Part shown: positions 60,564 to 64,000 of the stretch, in pieces | Layout of the letters: every line of letters starts with the position of its first letter | Numbering within the stretch: position 1 is the stretch's first letter | Assembly (NCBI GenBank): GCA_938010045.1 | Contig: CALLFZ010000008.1 | Location: 38,389-102,388, forward strand | Length of the DNA stretch: 64,000 nucleotides | Origin: an uncultured bacterium | Lineage (GTDB): Bacteria > Verrucomicrobiota > Kiritimatiellia > PWTM01 | Reading direction: 5' to 3' | Position numbers and translations under genes: made by a program | The notes under the pieces: generated by a model | Told to the model about the DNA's origin: nothing | Database searches by the model: none | Seen by the model: the letters and a program-made list of their open reading frames with translations, nothing else

Positions 60564-61527
60564 GGCCCTCGTTCGGCGGCTCGCCGCCGCGGCGTTCCTC
60601 GTCGCGGCGGCGTCGCCGTTCCCACCGCTCGCCGCGGAGCCATCCTCCCCGCCCGCGCGCCGGATCGTCTGCCTGCTCGAAAGCGCTCTGAGCACGCTCT
60701 ACATGCTCGGCGCGGACGAGGCGCTGGTTGCGGTACCGGCCGATGCGACGCGCGGCGAGCCGGGCGAACGCTATCGCGCGCTCGATCCGCGCATCGCGCG
60801 CGGCGAGCTCCCCACGCCGGGCAACTGGGACTTCGTGAGCATCGAGCGCGTGCTCGCGCTGCGACCGGACCTCGTGGTGATGTGGGCCGCCCAGCGCGAA
60901 ACCCTTGAGGCGCTGCAGCGGCACGGCGTGCGGGTGCACGCGGTGGACGTACGCGGCTTCGCGGATGTGCACCGCGGGGTGCTGGAGCTCGGCCGCGCCA
61001 CAGGGCGCCCAACCCGCGCGGCCGAGCTGGTGGATTGGGCGCGCCGCGAAACCGACGCGCTGCGGACCGCGGCCGCTACCGCGCCCGGTCCCGCGCCGCG
61101 CGCGTACTTCATGTGGCCCCAGAGCCCGCTCGACACCGCCGGCCGAACGAGCGTCGCGCACGAACTGCTGGAACTGGCAGGCGCCGTGAACGTGTGCACC
61201 TCGGAGATGGAGCACGTCGTGGCACGGCTCGAAGATGTGCTCGCATGGCGACCGGAGATCATCGTGATGTGGCCCTCCGCGATGACGCCGTCGGCACTCT
61301 CGGGGCTTCCCGGCTGGCGCGCCGTGCCCGCCGTGAAGAGCGGCCGCCTGCACACGCTACCCTCCCCCTTCTGGTGCGATCTGTGGACCCTGAAATACGT
61401 CTACGCAGCGCGCGTGGTCGCCGCATGGTGCCGCCCCGGCGCATCGCCGTTGGAGGCCAGCACGACCGAACTGCGGCGCATCATGACCTTCCTGTATGGC
61501 CCGCGCGCGAAGGCGTGGTTTCGATGA
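60478..61527 (+). CDS. ABC transporter periplasmic binding protein (BtuF/FecB-like), start uncertain
   Basis: Up to 349 aa. A signal-peptide-like run ALVRRLAAAAFLVAAASPFP is followed by the cobalamin/siderophore-binding fold: ARRIVCLLESALSTLYMLGA, WDFVSIERVLALRPDLVVMW and AYFMWPQSPLDTAGRTSVAH. The only in-frame ATG is 60478, 86 bases inside the receptor gene, leaving about 28 residues before the signal peptide. No ATG, GTG or TTG lies next to the signal peptide itself. Either the extended form is used or the real start is non-standard. The stop overlaps the permease ATG. Confidence 0.82.
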   Translation: MSRTTSSRCRGSSRIPASRRWSGSRPRSEALVRRLAAAAFLVAAASPFPPLAAEPSSPPARRIVCLLESALSTLYMLGADEALVAVPADATRGEPGERYRALDPRIARGELPTPGNWDFVSIERVLALRPDLVVMWAAQRETLEALQRHGVRVHAVDVRGFADVHRGVLELGRATGRPTRAAELVDWARRETDALRTAAATAPGPAPRAYFMWPQSPLDTAGRTSVAHELLELAGAVNVCTSEMEHVVARLEDVLAWRPEIIVMWPSAMTPSALSGLPGWRAVPAVKSGRLHTLPSPFWCDLWTLKYVYAARVVAAWCRPGASPLEASTTELRRIMTFLYGPRAKAWFR

Positions 61528-62534
61528 GCGCGGGCCGCCGATGGGCCGGGTTGATCGCGCTCTCGCTCAGCGTGATCACCGTCTCGCTTGCGGTTGGCCC
61601 GACCTCGGCCATCGGGGTGCACGAGGGGTGGCGCTGGCTGGGCTCCGCGATCGCAGGAGGCCCCCCGCCCGAAGCGGAACGGATCGAGCTGATGCGCCAG
61701 GTGCTGTTCGAAGTCCGACTGCCCCGGGTGTTGCTGGCGTTCCTCATCGGTGCGGCGCTGTCCGGCGCGGGCGCCGCGATGCAGTCGGCGTTCCGCAACC
61801 CGCTCGTTGATCCCTATGTGCTGGGGGTCTCCTCCGGCGCGGCGTTCGCGGCGGCGCTGGCGCTGGCGGCCGGCGGCCGCGCGGTCGCACCGGCCGCGTT
61901 CGTGGGCGGGCTCGCGGCGGTGGCACTTACGCATCTCGCCTCGCGCGGCGGACCGCGTGCCTCGGCGCTCACGCTCGTGTTGGCCGGCGTCGTGATCGGT
62001 GGTCTGTTCACGGCCGGCCTGACCCTCGTCCAGTTCTGGAGTGACCCGTTCCGACTCCAAACGATCGTGCATTGGACCATGGGCCGCCTGCACCACGCCG
62101 GCTGGCCCGCCGTGCGACTCGCCGCCCCGTGGATCCTCCCCGCGCTCGCAGCGCTGCTCGCGCTCGCATGGCGCCTCGATGCCCTCGCGCTCGGCGACGA
62201 CGAGGCCCGCGCTGTGGGCGTGGACCCGGTCCGCCTGCGCGCCGCGGCGCTGATCCCCGCCGTAGTCGCCGCCTCGGCCGCAGTCGCCGCCGGCGGCGTG
62301 ATCGGGTTCTACGGACTGGTGCTGCCGCATGCGGCGAGGCTGGTCGCCGGCGCCGACCACCGCCGGCTGCTGCCCGCCGCGATGCTCGGTGGCGGCGCCG
62401 TGCTCGTGGTCGTGGACACGCTCTCCCGAACTGTCTTTGAGTTCGAGCTGCCAGTTGGAGTCTTCACCACCGCGCTGGGTGCGCCGGCATTTCTCTGGCT
62501 GCTCCGGCGCTCGCGCCTCGGATGGGAAGCCTAA
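61524..62534 (+). CDS. FecCD-family ABC permease (cobalamin/iron-siderophore type)
   Basis: 336 aa with about ten membrane spans. LPRVLLAFLIGAALSGAGAA, then NPLVDPYVLGVSSGAAFAAA are hallmark FecCD/BtuC segments, and GVIGFYGLVLPHAARLVAGA the conserved C-terminal loop. LSRTVFEFELPVGVFTTALG and the end are typical as well. It forms the channel for the uptake operon. Its ATG overlaps the binding-protein stop (ATGA). The gap to the ATPase gene is four bases. Confidence 0.94.
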   Translation: MSAGRRWAGLIALSLSVITVSLAVGPTSAIGVHEGWRWLGSAIAGGPPPEAERIELMRQVLFEVRLPRVLLAFLIGAALSGAGAAMQSAFRNPLVDPYVLGVSSGAAFAAALALAAGGRAVAPAAFVGGLAAVALTHLASRGGPRASALTLVLAGVVIGGLFTAGLTLVQFWSDPFRLQTIVHWTMGRLHHAGWPAVRLAAPWILPALAALLALAWRLDALALGDDEARAVGVDPVRLRAAALIPAVVAASAAVAAGGVIGFYGLVLPHAARLVAGADHRRLLPAAMLGGGAVLVVVDTLSRTVFEFELPVGVFTTALGAPAFLWLLRRSRLGWEA

Positions 62535-62538
62535 GCCG

Positions 62539-63366
62539 ATGGGCCGGCCCCTCCCGATCGGCATCGAGGTACAAGGCCTGTGCGCCTCGCACGGAGCGCG
62601 AGAGGTGCTGCATGGACTCACCTTCGCCATCCGACCAGCCAGCCTCACCGCGCTGCTGGGACCCAATGGCGGCGGCAAAACGACGCTGCTGCGCGTGCTC
62701 GCCGGACTTCATCCGCCCGCCGCCGGCGAAATTCGCATCGCCGGGCAAAATCTCTCTGCGCGGCCGCCCCGCGAGCAGGCCCGCCTGATCGGCTACCTCC
62801 CCCAGCAGCACCGCGCCGTCTTCCCGTTTACCGTCCGCGACGTCGTGCTCACCGGACGCATCGGACTCAGCGGTTGGCGTCCGTCGTCGGCCGACGAACG
62901 CGCCGCGGACGAGGCGATCGTCGAGATGGGCCTGGAGGCTCTCGCCGACCGCCCGTACACCGCCATCTCCGGCGGTGAACAGCAGCGCGTCATGATCGCG
63001 CGCCTGCTCGCCCAGCGCCCACCCGTCATGCTCCTCGACGAGCCGACCGCCCACCTCGACCTGCATCGCCAGAACGACCTCCTGCGCCGGCTGCGGAGCT
63101 GGCGCGACGCAGGCCACACCGTCGTCGCGGTCCTGCACGATCCGAACCTCGCTTTCGCCTGGGCGGACGATCTGATTGCGCTGCGCGAGGGGCGCCGTTT
63201 CCAGCCGTCCGACGGCGGCCCGCTGTGGTCCGCCGCGGCGCTCCACGAGCTCTTTCCAGCACCACTCCATGTCGCACCGGTCGGGGCGCGCGCCGCGGTG
63301 CTTCCCTCCCCAGCACATGCGCCCTGGGGGCGGATGGCGCCGCCCGCCGGAGACCCTCCTTCGTGA
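62539..63366 (+). CDS. ABC transporter ATP-binding subunit (BtuD/FecE type)
   Basis: 275 aa. Walker A LLGPNGGGKTTLLRVLAGL, Q-loop GYLPQQH, signature ISGGEQQRVMIARLL, Walker B PVMLLDEPTAHLDL, H-loop VVAVLHDPNLAFAW. The class is the cobalamin/siderophore ATPase that pairs with FecCD permeases. C-terminal about 40 residues (LFPAPLHVAPVGAR) are extra. Four bases after the permease stop, and its own stop overlaps the next gene by GTGA. Confidence 0.94.
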   Translation: MGRPLPIGIEVQGLCASHGAREVLHGLTFAIRPASLTALLGPNGGGKTTLLRVLAGLHPPAAGEIRIAGQNLSARPPREQARLIGYLPQQHRAVFPFTVRDVVLTGRIGLSGWRPSSADERAADEAIVEMGLEALADRPYTAISGGEQQRVMIARLLAQRPPVMLLDEPTAHLDLHRQNDLLRRLRSWRDAGHTVVAVLHDPNLAFAWADDLIALREGRRFQPSDGGPLWSAAALHELFPAPLHVAPVGARAAVLPSPAHAPWGRMAPPAGDPPS

Positions 63367-63824
63367 GCGGCGCCGCGCCCACACCCTGCCGCGTCGAGGT
63401 GTTTCTGGTGCCACCCCGCTGGGACGGTACCATCCGCGCGCGGCGCCTCGTCGTGCCGCTGGACGGCCCGCCCGATAGGACCGCGCACTGCGCGCTGGGC
63501 CGACGTCGCGCCCTGTGGCTGCACTCGACCAGCTGGCGATGGCACGACAACGGCGTCGTCCTCACCTATCTCGCTCTGCTCGCGCGCACCCCCCGAACCG
63601 GCGGGGAGCCGGTCGAAATCTCCAGTCGCGATCTTCGCTCCAACGGCCAGCGCGATCCGCGCAACCCCTGCGCGGGACGCTGCCCGCCGGCCGACGCGTT
63701 GCGCCACGGGCTTCGACACCTCGCTTCCCTCTGCAGACGCGCCCACGAGACGCCCTGTCGTGCGCGCCTTCCGCGCGCTCTCCGCCGCCGCCTTGCCGCA
63801 CTCACGACACGCAGCCGCACGTGA
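63363..63824 (+). CDS. Unknown protein, last gene of the uptake operon
   Basis: 153 aa with no recognised domain. It reads VEVFLVPPRWDGTIRARRLV, WLHSTSWRWHDNGVVLTYLA and PPADALRHGLRHLASLCRRA, which look coherent rather than random. GTG start overlaps the ATPase stop, so it is coupled to the operon. The C-terminus is Arg/Ala-rich and may continue in a less constrained way. A role tied to the imported ligand is a reasonable guess. Confidence 0.6.
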   Translation: MSGAAPTPCRVEVFLVPPRWDGTIRARRLVVPLDGPPDRTAHCALGRRRALWLHSTSWRWHDNGVVLTYLALLARTPRTGGEPVEISSRDLRSNGQRDPRNPCAGRCPPADALRHGLRHLASLCRRAHETPCRARLPRALRRRLAALTTRSRT

Positions 63825-63878
63825 GCACACCGCCAACGCGACCCCTCCCTCGTAGCCGATCTCGGTACGCGTGCGTTC

Positions 63879-63893
63879 GTCCAATCCTTGGAA
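63879..63893. repeat. Recurring palindrome, copy 4
   Basis: GTCCAATCCTTGGAA, the same type as the sites at 57168 and 30146. It stands after the uptake operon, about 55 bases beyond its last gene. The remaining bases to the end of the window hold no recognisable gene. Confidence 0.6.
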
Positions 63894-64000
63894 ACCACGA
63901 CCGAATCACCGAGCTCCACGCTCGCGGATACACCAGCACAACGTGTGGACATCTGCGATGGTCCACCCCTTGTCGCGCGCCCCCCCCCGGCTGCACAAGC

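Overview
The window is about 64 kb of GC-rich bacterial chromosome with tightly packed genes. Many gene pairs overlap through ATGA or GTGA junctions. The best-fitting lineage is the PVC group, most likely Kiritimatiellota or a relative. This is inferred from gene content: a PEP-CTERM protein with autotransporter-type beta-strand repeats, a one-cysteine (CxPSR) sulfatase, a GH78 alpha-L-rhamnosidase, sugar-type MFS carriers, an oversized GreA/GreB-like protein, and an ffs-dnaX-ybaB-recR cluster. No 16S gene is present, so the assignment is provisional. There is no prophage, CRISPR array or intact insertion sequence.

Layout. 1-1361: end of a metal-type ABC importer, then tRNA-Ser(GGA). 1.9-5.1 kb: secreted alpha/beta hydrolase and a PAS hybrid histidine kinase (minus strand). 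5.7-11.7 kb: metX-metW, a Tat-signal protein with a TraB/GumN protein, and a B12-binding radical SAM protein. 12.3-13.7 kb: proC and a decayed permease gene. 14.8-21.4 kb: PEP-CTERM surface protein and rhamnosidase. 21.4-25.5 kb: DCC protein, SDR, GYF-like protein, CsgG/PEGA-like protein and a hexapeptide acyltransferase. 26.5-30 kb: SRP RNA, dnaX, ybaB, recR, esterase. 30.3-36.4 kb (minus): NtrC-type regulator, MFS carrier, a Cys-rich small protein and the NAD(P)HX repair enzyme, interspersed with gene remnants. 36.9-38.9 kb (minus): an unusual operon of two paralogous membrane coiled-coil proteins, a 38-residue membrane microprotein and a lipoprotein. 39-42 kb: degenerate M20 peptidase homologue, glucosyl-3-phosphoglycerate synthase and HAD phosphatase. 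42.8-48.6 kb: KTSC protein, thioesterase/sulfatase pair, two-domain ABC permease and a small secreted protein. 49.5-58.1 kb: GreA-like protein, GtrA protein, large lipoprotein, ExuT-like MFS, secreted protein and DUF58 protein. 58.5-63.8 kb: TonB receptor, binding protein, FecCD permease, ATPase and an unknown protein, a complete cobalamin/siderophore-type uptake operon with a palindromic operator candidate over its -10 element.

Between the genes there is recurring structure. Four related copies of a non-coding repeat lie near 5.5, 14.4, 26.3 and 49.2 kb; two of them are about 590 bp long and end in inverted termini. GTGCCTGTCCCC motifs cluster beside them, and a 15-bp palindrome (core TCCAAnnnTTGGA) occurs four times. 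Several intergenic regions hold decayed genes: a permease, a DUF2752 protein and a DUF4038 fragment.

Promoters follow a sigma70-like pattern, TTGnnn-N17-TAnnnT, with a GC-rich centre in the -10 element. At three genes a TAGG(A/T)T element is followed by exactly six bases and then the start codon, which predicts leaderless mRNAs. All functional statements come from reading motifs; no database search was run.
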